A DNA stretch of 39,796 bases from an uncultured Collinsella sp. (lineage in GTDB: Bacteria > Actinomycetota > Coriobacteriia > Coriobacteriales > Coriobacteriaceae): the NCBI GenBank assembly GCA_902478365.1, contig CABSKX010000018.1, positions 1 through 39,796 of the forward strand, in the 5' to 3' direction. The translations under genes were made by a program, and so were the position numbers. How positions within the stretch are numbered: the stretch's first letter is position 1; each line of letters opens with the position of its first letter. The notes below the pieces were generated by a model. It was not told where the DNA came from. It saw nothing but the letters and a program-made list of their open reading frames with translations, and did no database searches. Of the stretch, positions 7,919 through 15,642 are shown piece after piece.

Positions 7919-9046
7919 TCAACCCTTGCAATATGTGCCATCGTGAGACGTGTAAATTGATACGTCATATGGAAGAAACTGTAGCTGGTTTGTCCATCCA
8001 TTCCAAACAACAAGCAGGTACTTCTTGGCATTCGAGTATGTGTTATGCATTGCCACGTAGCCCACAACTGCCATTGCGTGCCCGCTGCCATTTGACCGGA
8101 GCCTTCCAGAGAAAATACTCAGATTCCCCGAGTCGGTATTCACCCTAAAGGAATCCCATGACGGATACCAAACGAATGACGTCTCAAGCTCCTTGCCTCG
8201 TCTTGCACAAAACTCCTTTAAGGCCGGAGCGGGTTTGTCAGGAGAAGTCTTGCCTTGAGTAAAGTACAGACCAGTCGCTTGATCATATTTCTTTCCTTCT
8301 TCTTCCCATGTCCCCGACAGCCTCCAAAGCTCCGAGTATAAATCGGACAATTTAAGGCGGTTCAAAGTCACATAGTGACTGCTAACTGCAAACATTGCCG
8401 AAACAGCGCAAGCATAAGTCCCCGTTTCTTTGATAACTTCTGTTTGCGTTGGCGTTATTATTCCCGAAACCGTTTTGCTCGCATCAACAACATATCCCTG
8501 TTTATACAAATCCTTGGCAGATACAAAAACGTCATCGAAATGTTCCGGCGATCCGCTGCGATTGCCTCCCGAGGACAATTTATTTGGTACTTTTTTTCCA
8601 CTTGCGTCTAAAACAATGTTTTTATCTAAGTCGGCAACGCCAACAGTTAGCTCGTCAATCTTTAACGCAACGACGTTATCCGAGGATGCGAGGAGTGCAA
8701 TTTCTTCGCTTGCACTCTCGATAGGTAAAAGAGCGTTCGGAGCCAAGCAGTATTCGCTGATCCACCAAGATCGCTCTGAATCAAATACGACGTAGCCATA
8801 GTTAACGTCATCCCGCTTCGCACGAACGATATACCCGATTGATTCCCCATCGGAATTCACCATTTTTACTGGGTCACAAGCGGTCACCGGCTCATCCGAT
8901 ACATCATCAAAGAAAGCTTGCGCTTGCTCCACAGCTATTTGCGGTGTGACACGGACTAAGTCGTCGTCTCCAAAAAGCAACCTTGGAGACATCAGGGCGG
9001 CAAGCAACACTATGAATCCGACAATCACCTTTCTCGAATAACGCAT
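7919..9046 (-). CDS. Secreted papain-like cysteine protease (streptopain/C39-like)
   Basis: This 375-aa protein has a signal peptide (MRYSRKVIVGFIVLLAALMS, cleaved near residue 26). It continues with a pro-domain of about 30-200 whose GYIVRAKRD...GYVVFD strands resemble streptopain-type propeptides. The C-terminal catalytic domain has the order Cys213 (GTYACAVSAM), His323 (GSGHAMAVVGY) and Asn349 (VVWNGW), as expected for a papain-fold peptidase. Family assignment between C10 and C39-like is not settled by eye. Start ATG 9046 is chosen because GGAGGA lies 5 bases upstream; an ATG at 9058 would place that ribosome binding site inside the gene. The AT-richer composition compared with htrA and the next gene suggests transfer. 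Confidence 0.75.
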   Translation of the reverse strand: MRYSRKVIVGFIVLLAALMSPRLLFGDDDLVRVTPQIAVEQAQAFFDDVSDEPVTACDPVKMVNSDGESIGYIVRAKRDDVNYGYVVFDSERSWWISEYCLAPNALLPIESASEEIALLASSDNVVALKIDELTVGVADLDKNIVLDASGKKVPNKLSSGGNRSGSPEHFDDVFVSAKDLYKQGYVVDASKTVSGIITPTQTEVIKETGTYACAVSAMFAVSSHYVTLNRLKLSDLYSELWRLSGTWEEEGKKYDQATGLYFTQGKTSPDKPAPALKEFCARRGKELETSFVWYPSWDSFRVNTDSGNLSIFSGRLRSNGSGHAMAVVGYVAMHNTYSNAKKYLLVVWNGWTNQLQFLPYDVSIYTSHDGTYCKG

Positions 9047-9050
9047 TTCT

Positions 9051-9056
9051 TCCTCC
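9051..9056 (-). promoter_or_regulatory. Ribosome binding site that fixes the protease start
   Basis: On the minus strand GGAGGA ends 4 bases before the ATG at 9046. It overlaps the alternative ATG at 9058, which therefore cannot be the main start. Confidence 0.7.
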
Positions 9057-9105
9057 ATCCGTGTAGTAGGGAGATACGGTAACTAGATGATATTTGCTAG
9101 ATAGT

Positions 9106-9111
9106 GTTATA
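9106..9111 (-). promoter_or_regulatory. Possible -10 element of the protease cluster
   Basis: TATAAC on the minus strand lies ~60 bases upstream of the protease start in an A/T-rich stretch. No good -35 match is seen at the usual spacing, so this is weak. Confidence 0.3.
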
Positions 9112-9180
9112 CGTTTGATATTGTTTTTACTGACACACTTTTAATCGGTGAAAGGTCTTCTTTTCGCCCTAAATGAGAAA

Positions 9181-9208
9181 AGGGTACTGGAGAAATCTCC
9201 GGTACCCT
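9181..9208 (-). terminator. Terminator of the glnA-glnR-like operon
   Basis: A 12-bp stem (9181-9192 with 9197-9208, one wobble, AAAT loop) lies 20 bases past the regulator stop and is followed on the minus strand by TTTCTCATTT. Confidence 0.8.
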
Positions 9209-9228
9209 CACATTCCTCTATTTACTTG

Positions 9229-9891
9229 CTAATCCTTAAACAGATAGCCCACGCCGCGGACGGTGGTGATGTGTGCCGCGATCTGCGGGCCCACCTTGGA
9301 GCGGATGCGTCGGATGTGCACGTCGACGGTACGCGTACCGCCGCAGTACTCAAAGCCCCACACGCGGTGCAGCAGTACCTCGCGGCTGTAGGCACGGTTG
9401 GGGTGCGTCGCCAAAAAGCTCAGCAGCGAGTACTCCATCAGCGTCAGGTCGATAGGCTCGTTATCGAGCGTCACCTGGTAGGTAGCCAGGTTGATCTCGA
9501 GGTTATCGATGTTGAGCACATCGTCGGCGGCGACGGTCTCCTCCTCGCCCATCAGGCGCTGCGCGCGAGCCTTAAGCTCGTTGGGCGTCGCCGTGGGGCA
9601 TACAAAGTCGGCATGCGCGTGATTCGGCAGGCGCAGGGTGCCGAGCGCCTCGTCGTCGACGATCACCAGCATGGGGACGCCGCCGCGATCGTCAAGCCAC
9701 TTGGCAATCTGATCGATGCGGTCGCTGCGGATGCCATCGGAATCGAGGATCAGCAGGTCAAAGTCGTGCGCCGCAGTCGGCGAATCGGGGGTGGCCAGAC
9801 TCACCTCGACACCCAGGGTGGTCGTCAAGCTGCGGGCAAACTCGTGGAAGCGCGTCGTGCGCGCCATGAACAGGGCACTCTTTTCGGACAT
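9229..9891 (-). CDS. GlnR-like orphan OmpR-type response regulator
   Basis: This 220-aa regulator has a degenerate receiver domain (1-110) and a winged-helix DNA-binding domain (about 125-218). The recognition region GGTRTVDVHIRRIRSKVG and the flanking VWGFEYCGG closely match what I know of actinobacterial GlnR, the nitrogen regulator, which is an atypical receiver that works without a kinase. Aspartate 50 (LILDSDG) occupies the GlnR position, but no sensor kinase gene is adjacent. It lies 50 bases downstream of glnA on the same strand, probably in one operon. Start ATG 9891 has GGAGG upstream; a longer frame to 9975 would overlap glnA. The role in nitrogen control is inferred from the domain match and the neighbour. 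Confidence 0.8.
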   Translation of the reverse strand: MSEKSALFMARTTRFHEFARSLTTTLGVEVSLATPDSPTAAHDFDLLILDSDGIRSDRIDQIAKWLDDRGGVPMLVIVDDEALGTLRLPNHAHADFVCPTATPNELKARAQRLMGEEETVAADDVLNIDNLEINLATYQVTLDNEPIDLTLMEYSLLSFLATHPNRAYSREVLLHRVWGFEYCGGTRTVDVHIRRIRSKVGPQIAAHITTVRGVGYLFKD

Positions 9892-9941
9892 ATCGGCCTC
9901 CAAGGAAATGAGCTCAATCGTACTGGAACAAGCCAACGCGA

Positions 9942-11279
9942 TTAGGAGTTCGCCAGGTAGTGCTTGATCTCCCACTCGGTGATCGTAGACTCAAACTTAT
10001 GCCACTCGTCGCGCTTCTTTTTGAGGAAGAAGCTGTGGATGTGCTCGCCGAGGGCATCCTTCATAAACTGCGAGTCCTCAAACACGTCGAGCGCCTCTTT
10101 GAGCGAACGCGGCAGCGGCGTGTAGCCGGCCTCGACCATCTGACGGTCGGTGAGCTTGAGCGTCTCGGCCGTGGCCTCGGGCGGGAGCTCCAGCTTGCGT
10201 TCGATGCCGTCGAGACCGGCCGCCAGCGTGACGGCGTTGACCAGGTACGGGTTGGCCATGGGGTCGGGGCTACGAAGCTCGATGCGCGTGGACAGCTGCT
10301 TGCCGGGCTTGTAGACCGGGATGCGGACCATGCTTGCGCGGTTGCGCAGGCCCCACGTGGCGTACTGCGGCACGGAGTCGCCACCCGTGGTGATGCGCTT
10401 GTACGAGTTGACCGTGGGGTTGGTGATGGCGCTGATCTCGCGGGCATGCGCCAGGATGCCGGCCATGTAGTGCTTGGCGACGTCGGAGAGGTGGTACTTC
10501 TCGTCGTCCTCGCCCCAAAAGACGTTGTTGCCGTCGTGGTCGAATAGCGACTGGCACAGGAACATAGCGCTGCCGTCCTCGCCCGCCAACGGCTTGGGCA
10601 TAAAGGAGGCGTGGCAACCGCTCTCGTAGGCCTGCTGCTTAATGATGAGTTTGGCCGTGGTGATGGCGTCGGACATGCTCAGGGCCTCGGCGTGGCGCAG
10701 GCTCATGCCGTGCTGCGAGCGGCCGGCGGCGTGGAAGGTGTACTCCACGGGCACGGACATCTTCTCGAGTGTGAGGACCGTGTTGCGGCGCAGGTCGCGA
10801 GCGGCATCGCTCACCGAAAGATCGAAGTAGCCCACGTTGTCGAGCGGCTCGGGGGTGTGCTCGTCGGGGAAGTAGTAATACTCCAGCTCAGCGCCCACGT
10901 TGAGCAGATAGCCAGCTTTCTCGGCCTTGCGGAACATGCGGCGCAGGGCATCGCGCGGGTCGCCGGCAAATGGCTTGCGATCGGGAGTGCACACGTCGCA
11001 GAACACGCGGGCGACGCCGTTGTGGCTCGGGCGCCACGGCAAAATCTGGAAGGTCGAAGCATCGGGAAACGCCAGCATGTCGGCTTCCTCGGGCGTGGCA
11101 AAGCCCTCGATGGCGGAGCCGTCAAAGCCAATACCCTCCTCAAAAGCGACCTCGAGGTCCTCGGGGCTAATGGCAAAGTTCTTGAGGCGGCCGAGAATGT
11201 CAACAAACCACAGACGCACAAAGCGGATGTCACGCTGCTCTACGGAGCGGAGTACGTAATCGATGTTCTGCTGGTTCAT
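9942..11279 (-). CDS. glnA: Glutamine synthetase, type I (alpha-like)
   Basis: This 445-aa enzyme makes glutamine from glutamate, ammonia and ATP. It carries GFDGSAIEGF near the N-terminus, FHAAGRSQHGMSLRH, and the NPTVNSYKRI active-site segment. The length and the absence of the ~25-residue insertion match the GSI-alpha type. The tyrosine that is adenylylated in enteric-type enzymes (NLYDLPPE) is replaced by KLELPPEA, so control by adenylylation is unlikely and transcriptional or feedback control is expected. The upstream gap contains a TATAGA -10-like element (11315-11320) and a GlnR-box-like site. The regulator gene follows after 50 bases. Confidence 0.97.
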   Translation of the reverse strand: MNQQNIDYVLRSVEQRDIRFVRLWFVDILGRLKNFAISPEDLEVAFEEGIGFDGSAIEGFATPEEADMLAFPDASTFQILPWRPSHNGVARVFCDVCTPDRKPFAGDPRDALRRMFRKAEKAGYLLNVGAELEYYYFPDEHTPEPLDNVGYFDLSVSDAARDLRRNTVLTLEKMSVPVEYTFHAAGRSQHGMSLRHAEALSMSDAITTAKLIIKQQAYESGCHASFMPKPLAGEDGSAMFLCQSLFDHDGNNVFWGEDDEKYHLSDVAKHYMAGILAHAREISAITNPTVNSYKRITTGGDSVPQYATWGLRNRASMVRIPVYKPGKQLSTRIELRSPDPMANPYLVNAVTLAAGLDGIERKLELPPEATAETLKLTDRQMVEAGYTPLPRSLKEALDVFEDSQFMKDALGEHIHSFFLKKKRDEWHKFESTITEWEIKHYLANS

Positions 11280-11344
11280 GTCGCTCCCCTTTCTTTCGGG
11301 CGGGTTTCGACTGGTCTATATCGCAGATACTATCGCAGAAAAAT

Positions 11345-11360
11345 GTTTCCGCAGGGTTAA
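11345..11360 (-). promoter_or_regulatory. Candidate GlnR box upstream of glnA
   Basis: On the minus strand TTAAC-N6-GAAAC fits the actinobacterial GlnR box gTnAc-n6-GaAAc with one mismatch. Its centre lies ~45 bases upstream of the start point expected from the TATAGA at 11315-11320, a spacing used by activators. A weaker GAAAC-N6-GAAAG (11293-11308) lies between the -10 and the start codon. Confidence 0.5.
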
Positions 11361-11413
11361 AGCGTATCAAGCGCTCAAAAAACGTGTGCGAGCAGGCCGT
11401 TGCGAACGAGCGG

Positions 11414-12436
11414 CTAGCGCGAGGTCGAAGCGCGGTGTTCAATGTGACCAGGAACCTCGATGCGCTTGGGGGCGAGCTTTGCGGCATCGCCCACCGTAGT
11501 GGTAACGACGTCGATGCGCTCGGAGAGGCGCTCGACTACGCGCTCGGCAATGGTAAGGGTGTCCTGCGCGGCCGTGGTCACACCGCCAAAGAGCACATAG
11601 TTCCAGGGGTAATCGTCGAACGTCGCGATCTTAAGACCCGCCGGCAACGAGGGTCCCAGCTGCGCCAGCGCCTCGGTCAGACGCAGAAAGACCGGGCCGT
11701 TGACGGCAATGAGGCCGAGCTTTTTACCTGCATAGCCGCGGATGGTCTCGTCCAAGCGGCCGACGCCCGTGGCGCCACCATCGGCCAGGGTGACGACCTC
11801 GCCCGCAAGACCGCGGCGCGAAAGCTCGTCGGCAAAAGCCTCGGCGCGCTCGCGACGCACGGGGCTGTCATCGCTTGCCTCGGTGAGCAGGCACAGGCGC
11901 TCACAGCCCGCAGCGGCGAGCTCGTCTACCAAGCCGGCGACCAGCTCACGGTTGTTCGATGTCACCAGATCGATGCCACCGTCGGCAACGTCACGGTCGA
12001 GCAGCACAACAGGCAGACGCCCCGCGGCCGCGGCGATCGCCTCGTCATTGCCTCCGCAGGTGTTGACGACCAGGCCGTCCACGCCGGCATCGATAAGCCT
12101 GGTGAGCGACTCTGTCTCCTTGGCGGGGTCGTTGCCGCTAATGGCCGTCATGAGCGAGCAGCCGCGCGCGGCGGCACTGGCGGAAAGTCCTTCGAGCATG
12201 GCGCTCGAGAACGGGTTGGCGATGTCGGCCAAAATCACGCCGATGAGGTTGGTGCGTGAGTTGCGCAGATTGCGCGCGGCGGCACGCGGGCGATAGCCGG
12301 TGCGCTCGATAACCGCCGCGATGCGAGCACGGGTTTCCTCGGTCATTTGCCCGGGACGGTTATTGAGATAGCGCGAGACCGTGGCCGGGCTCACACCCGC
12401 CTCGACGGCAATGTCCTTGATTCTCATCTGCGCCAT
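11414..12436 (-). CDS. LacI-family transcriptional regulator
   Basis: This 340-aa sugar-type repressor has the N-terminal LacI helix-turn-helix (IKDIAVEAGVSPATVSRYLN, residues 5-25) and hinge (YRPRAAARNLR). A periplasmic-binding-protein-like domain follows (LIGVILADIANPFSSAMLEG through KIATFDDYPW). The DYPW in place of the usual effector-loop residues is a feature of one subgroup, but the ligand cannot be read from the sequence. It stands between glnA and a GntR regulator on the same strand, without a metabolic operon beside it. Start ATG 12436 has GGGG 6 bases upstream; an ATG three codons later is possible. Confidence 0.92.
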   Translation of the reverse strand: MAQMRIKDIAVEAGVSPATVSRYLNNRPGQMTEETRARIAAVIERTGYRPRAAARNLRNSRTNLIGVILADIANPFSSAMLEGLSASAAARGCSLMTAISGNDPAKETESLTRLIDAGVDGLVVNTCGGNDEAIAAAAGRLPVVLLDRDVADGGIDLVTSNNRELVAGLVDELAAAGCERLCLLTEASDDSPVRRERAEAFADELSRRGLAGEVVTLADGGATGVGRLDETIRGYAGKKLGLIAVNGPVFLRLTEALAQLGPSLPAGLKIATFDDYPWNYVLFGGVTTAAQDTLTIAERVVERLSERIDVVTTTVGDAAKLAPKRIEVPGHIEHRASTSR

Positions 12437-12558
12437 AGCGCACCCCGTTTCCCAATGTCGGCAGCCTGAGCCATTTTAGGCATTTTTAAAAATCTCGGTT
12501 GCAAAACGCTGTAGGTGAGCAGCGTCGTTTTTGCGTCTCGAGCAGATGCGATGATGGG

Positions 12559-13251
12559 CTAGTTATTCGAGTCTTTAGGCAGCTCGAAATAGTCGGGATG
12601 CAAGGCGATAACCGGTCCCTGCTCCTCGGGCATCAGATGCAAGTGCGTCTCGGCCAGATAGCTCGCCGCATCGGTATCGCCCCTCTTAATGGCCTCGAGA
12701 ATCCGGCGATGCTGCCGACGAATCGGCTCCCAATCCAGGTCCTGCGACACCATACGCAACCAGTTGTATCGCTCAAAATGTGTGTTGACGCTCTTCATCC
12801 AATCCCACAACATGTGACGACCGGCAATCTCAAAACACGTCTCATGGAACAGGTTGTCCAGATCAAAAAAGCGACGCGTCTCGCTATGGTCGAGCGACTC
12901 GGACTCGGCAAGAATCTGCTCGAGCCGATGCTTTTGCTCGGGCGTGGCGGCCGAGCAGCATTTAATGAGTACGCTTCGCTCGAGTTTCTCGCGCAAGAAA
13001 CAGGCGTTCTCGGCGCGCTCCATGCTGATCTTAGAGACGTAGGTGCCGCTTTTGGGACGCGTTTCCACCAGCTCCTGCTCACGCAGGCGCACAAAGGATT
13101 CGCGAATGGGCGTGCGCCCGATTCCCGTCTCCTTTTCCAGACCAATCGCCGAAAGGCGCGTGCCGGGTTTGAGCTCGGCATAGATGATCTTGGAGCGCAA
13201 TGCGTTGTATGCCTGGTCTTGCAGGCTCTGATTATGCTGGTGTTGTTCCAT
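12559..13251 (-). CDS. GntR-family regulator, FadR/FCD type
   Basis: This 230-aa protein has a winged helix-turn-helix (residues 10-78; LSAIGLEKETGIGRTPIRESFVRL). An all-helical FCD ligand-binding domain (about 85-215) follows, with the metal-binding type Asp/His pattern (DLDNLFHETCF, then QHRRILEAI and ETHLHL). FCD regulators usually sense organic acids. It lies 122 bases upstream of the LacI gene on the same strand. The C-terminal remnant of a second FCD regulator is found at 15281-15487, but the two sequences do not look like recent duplicates. Confidence 0.92.
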   Translation of the reverse strand: MEQHQHNQSLQDQAYNALRSKIIYAELKPGTRLSAIGLEKETGIGRTPIRESFVRLREQELVETRPKSGTYVSKISMERAENACFLREKLERSVLIKCCSAATPEQKHRLEQILAESESLDHSETRRFFDLDNLFHETCFEIAGRHMLWDWMKSVNTHFERYNWLRMVSQDLDWEPIRRQHRRILEAIKRGDTDAASYLAETHLHLMPEEQGPVIALHPDYFELPKDSNN

Positions 13252-13314
13252 AAAGCCCTCGGATGAAGCTCACGGTTTGTCGAATTTCACCACGTAATAC
13301 TATCGCATCGACAC

Positions 13315-13349
13315 GCCCCGGCTCCCAATCAGTCTTTTTGGGACGGGGC
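13315..13349 (+). terminator. Orphan terminator-like hairpin
   Basis: Two stacked helices (GCCCC/GGGGC and TCCCAA/TTGGGA) form a hairpin followed by CTTTT on the plus strand. No plus-strand gene lies upstream; the GntR gene starts 64 bases to the left on the minus strand. It may belong to a lost gene or limit antisense transcription. Confidence 0.4.
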
Positions 13350-13387
13350 TCTTTTAGCTACCCTGGCCCGCAGATCGGCCCCCCTGT

Positions 13388-13543
13388 CACAAAAGTGGCC
13401 CATCTACTACGTTAACACGGATAGCCTCGGCCATACCGAAAACCGTGAAAACAAAACCGCAGGTAGACAGCTTGTCGATTTTCGAAAAAGCCGACTATGG
13501 TTGACCCCTGCGGCTTAAACGTAGTAGATAGGCCCTTTTCGTG
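13388..13543. repeat. Inverted-repeat element, ~156 bp (MITE-like)
   Basis: The ends are imperfect inverted repeats of ~28 bases. The core GGCCCATCTACTACGTT (13397-13413) is answered by AACGTAGTAGATAGGCC (13518-13534) with one mismatch, and pairing extends outward with one more mismatch and a 1-base gap. A second, internal pair (CCGCAGG 13457-13463 and CCTGCGG 13507-13513) is nested inside. No credible ORF is present. This looks like a non-autonomous palindromic element rather than a gene. Confidence 0.6.
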
Positions 13544-13627
13544 GCGCAGCACTACTGCACCCCAAATTGGTACCTCGAGCCTGTTATAAGTTGCTGTGAA
13601 ATACGGACGGTTGATAATCAAGGCGCG

Positions 13628-13684
13628 CTATACGGCTTGCTATATCTCACTATACTTTGCTGAACGTCGCTATACTTTGCTATA
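13628..13684. repeat. Helically phased CTATA repeats
   Basis: CTATA begins at 13628, 13640, 13650, 13670 and 13680, that is at steps of 12, 10, 20 and 10 bases. Two copies continue identically as CTATACTTTGCT. Roughly one-turn spacing suggests a protein-binding array or bent DNA. Confidence 0.4.
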
Positions 13685-13722
13685 ACTTGACAATAATCGG
13701 CCCGTTACCATCCGGGATATAA

Positions 13723-13754
13723 CGGACCCCAAGCCAACGCTGGCTTGGGGTCCG
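13723..13754 (-). terminator. Terminator of the AlbA_2-domain regulator gene
   Basis: A perfect 14-bp stem (13723-13736 with 13741-13754, ACGC loop) lies 23 bases past the stop codon. The tail on the minus strand (GTTATATCCC) is only weakly T-rich. Confidence 0.65.
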
Positions 13755-13777
13755 TCTTGTACCATGGCTCTTTTTGA

Positions 13778-15031
13778 CTATGAGCGCTCGTATTTCGTGG
13801 CCCGCCCGGTTCCCTGCCTTACGATTGCATTCCGTTCAAGCAGAGATTCGAGTGCCGCCAACGTCCGCATGCGGCTCAGCCCCGTCTGTTTTTCAATCTC
13901 GCTTCGCGACATAATTCGACCGCCCGACAAGGCTTTGAGAACCTGGACCTCTTCCTCGGACCCTTCAAGGGCATCGGTAACGGGCAATGTGACGGCCACC
14001 ATGCCGCCGCGAACATCAAAAATTGGTTGATTGATCGAATCGCGATAGGCACGTCTAATGCGCGCGATTCCCGTACCAAATTTCTCGATGTAATCCAGCT
14101 TTAAGAAGGCCTCTGCAACGATGGGGTTTCTGAGCACGGATATCTGCCCATACAGGTATTGTTCCGTCGTCAAACCGGCGGGCAGCGATCCAGGAGAGGT
14201 CACAACGACGCGATCATCGTACAGGGCAATTTGAACGTTCGCTCGAACGTCCCACGTCCGATGCACCAAAGCATTTGCGACAGCTTCGCGAAACGCCTCG
14301 AGAGGAATCCGATCGGTTTGGACGCGCTCCATCCCTTCGATACGCTCATAACGGTAGTAGCGTGCAAACATAGCTACCGCCCTGTCCACCTGCTCAATTG
14401 CGGATACATTTGTCGCCGCTTCGCGATCCAAGATCACATCCTCGGTATCACCAAAACGGACGCAATCGATGCCCGGAAAATCATTCTTATCCGCCAAAAT
14501 CGCCGCAGCGTTGGTATAGCCGTCCTTGCCGAGCAAGCGAAGCGTGCGCATAATATCCGACGTTAGTTCAGAAATGCCGAGATGTTCAACACACTTATGC
14601 TCGAGCGTGTGAAAACTCAAGTCCTGGCGAGCCGACGCGAGCGCGTCGAACGTTACGTTGCTGCCTTCGAGCGTCAGCCTGCCATACTCAAACCGGTCGA
14701 CCTCCACTGTTGCCGAATCGTTTCGCCTGTAGGCCTTTCCCTTGCTTCGATAGGGTTTGTCCTGGCCCTCATAAACCGTAAGGATTACGGTCCCGTGTTT
14801 CTCATCGGGCTCGAGCGTGTAACGGGGAGCGGGGTCCAAGCTGTCATTAATCATGTTCTCGATGCGGAGACACTCTGCGACCGGATCCGCAAGGCCGACA
14901 ACCACGCCCTCGTCATCAACGCCAAACTCAATCTTGCCCGTCCCGTAGTTTGCATAGGCGCTCACCGTTTTAAGAAACGTCGGCGTAACGCTTTCCTTGT
15001 ATTCGACTGTAGGGCTCTCTCTAACAACCAT
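13778..15031 (-). CDS. AlbA_2 (Schlafen AAA_4-like) domain transcriptional regulator
   Basis: This 417-aa protein belongs to the COG2865-type family of predicted regulators. The N-terminal AlbA_2 domain (about 1-120) shows VEYKESVTPTFLKTVSAYAN and GKIEFGVDDEGVVVGL. A middle region with REAVANALVHRTWD and FGTGIARIRRA is the usual HATPase-like segment. The C-terminal ~60 residues (RSEIEKQTGLSRMRTLAALE) form a winged helix. Substrate and targets are unknown. ATG 15031 is preferred (AGAGG 8 bases upstream); the GTG at 15037 is too close to that site. A 20-bp inverted repeat overlapping its TATAAT promoter suggests autoregulation. Confidence 0.85.
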   Translation of the reverse strand: MVVRESPTVEYKESVTPTFLKTVSAYANYGTGKIEFGVDDEGVVVGLADPVAECLRIENMINDSLDPAPRYTLEPDEKHGTVILTVYEGQDKPYRSKGKAYRRNDSATVEVDRFEYGRLTLEGSNVTFDALASARQDLSFHTLEHKCVEHLGISELTSDIMRTLRLLGKDGYTNAAAILADKNDFPGIDCVRFGDTEDVILDREAATNVSAIEQVDRAVAMFARYYRYERIEGMERVQTDRIPLEAFREAVANALVHRTWDVRANVQIALYDDRVVVTSPGSLPAGLTTEQYLYGQISVLRNPIVAEAFLKLDYIEKFGTGIARIRRAYRDSINQPIFDVRGGMVAVTLPVTDALEGSEEEVQVLKALSGGRIMSRSEIEKQTGLSRMRTLAALESLLERNAIVRQGTGRATKYERS

Positions 15032-15073
15032 ATGCACAACCTCTTCGTTTCGTACTATTCACGACCGTATTAT

Positions 15074-15128
15074 AAGACGAAAACCGTTTGCGTACTGATT
15101 TATGCAAGACGCAAACGATTTTCGTCTT
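15074..15128. promoter_or_regulatory. 20-bp inverted repeat over the AlbA_2-regulator promoter
   Basis: Arms 15074-15093 and 15109-15128 pair with a single mismatch. On the minus strand a consensus TATAAT (15069-15074) abuts the left arm, so a bound protein would cover the promoter. TTTGCGTAC (15087, 15131) and AAGACGCA (15106, 15146) each occur twice, so extra half-sites continue to 15153. Confidence 0.65.
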
Positions 15129-15280
15129 GATTTGCGTACGGAATTAAGACGCATAATTTCGCTTTCGTATGGCTCAATATCGGACGCAGACTGTTTTCGC
15201 CTGTCAATACATCTGCAATCCAAACGAAACGAGCTCCGAGCTCGCATGAACTCGGGGCTCTTTGTGCCGCACATCTATGA

Positions 15281-15487
15281 GAGGAGCAATTCGATGCGTA
15301 CGGGCGCTACTCCATGAAGCCGCCCTGGGATGGCGGCAACCTCGTCGAGGAGACCATCCGCACTCACCGTGGCGTGGCCGACGCCATCGCCGCGCGCAAC
15401 CCCACCGTAGCGCACGAGGCGATGTATTTGCATCTGGTGTACAACCGCAACATGATTGCGGAAGTCGCACAGACAAAAGGCATTTAA
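15281..15487 (+). pseudogene. C-terminal remnant of a GntR/FCD regulator
   Basis: From 15281 to the TAA at 15485-15487 the frame reads YGRYSMKPPWDGGNL, then THRGVADAIAARNPTVAHEA and MYLHLVYNR. This matches the end of an FCD domain (E-HR-I--AI-ARD---A---M--HL). An in-frame stop at 15278-15280 closes it upstream and no DNA-binding domain precedes it. Only ~68 codons of a ~230-codon gene remain. An internal ATG at 15314 could in principle give a 57-aa peptide, but no good ribosome binding site is seen for it. Confidence 0.65.
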
Positions 15488-15522
15488 GGCTCGACAATGA
15501 TCTTTCTTTGATATAACGCAAG

Positions 15523-15553
15523 CGGCGGCCGTCCCAAAACGGGACGGCCGCCG
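15523..15553. terminator. Rho-independent terminator between convergent units
   Basis: A perfect 13-bp GC-rich stem (15523-15535 with 15541-15553, AAAAC loop) followed by TGTTTT on the plus strand. It lies 35 bases after the GntR remnant and 90 bases past the stop of the oxidoreductase on the other strand. Confidence 0.75.
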
Positions 15554-15642
15554 TGTTTTGCTATCGACTGGCGCAATGGAATCAGGTTTACATGCATCAA
15601 CTTGGTGCAAACCAACCTGTCCCCCACGCACCAAGGGGTTGA

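Noticed and set aside
12480..12545. Terminator after the GntR gene (ACGCTG/CAGCGT stem)
   Set aside because: The stem is only about 6 bp and the T-run lies on the wrong strand for the GntR gene.
13412..13621. 69-codon minus-strand frame starting with TTG
   Set aside because: It lies within the inverted-repeat element, has no ribosome binding site or family, and is better explained as part of the repeat.
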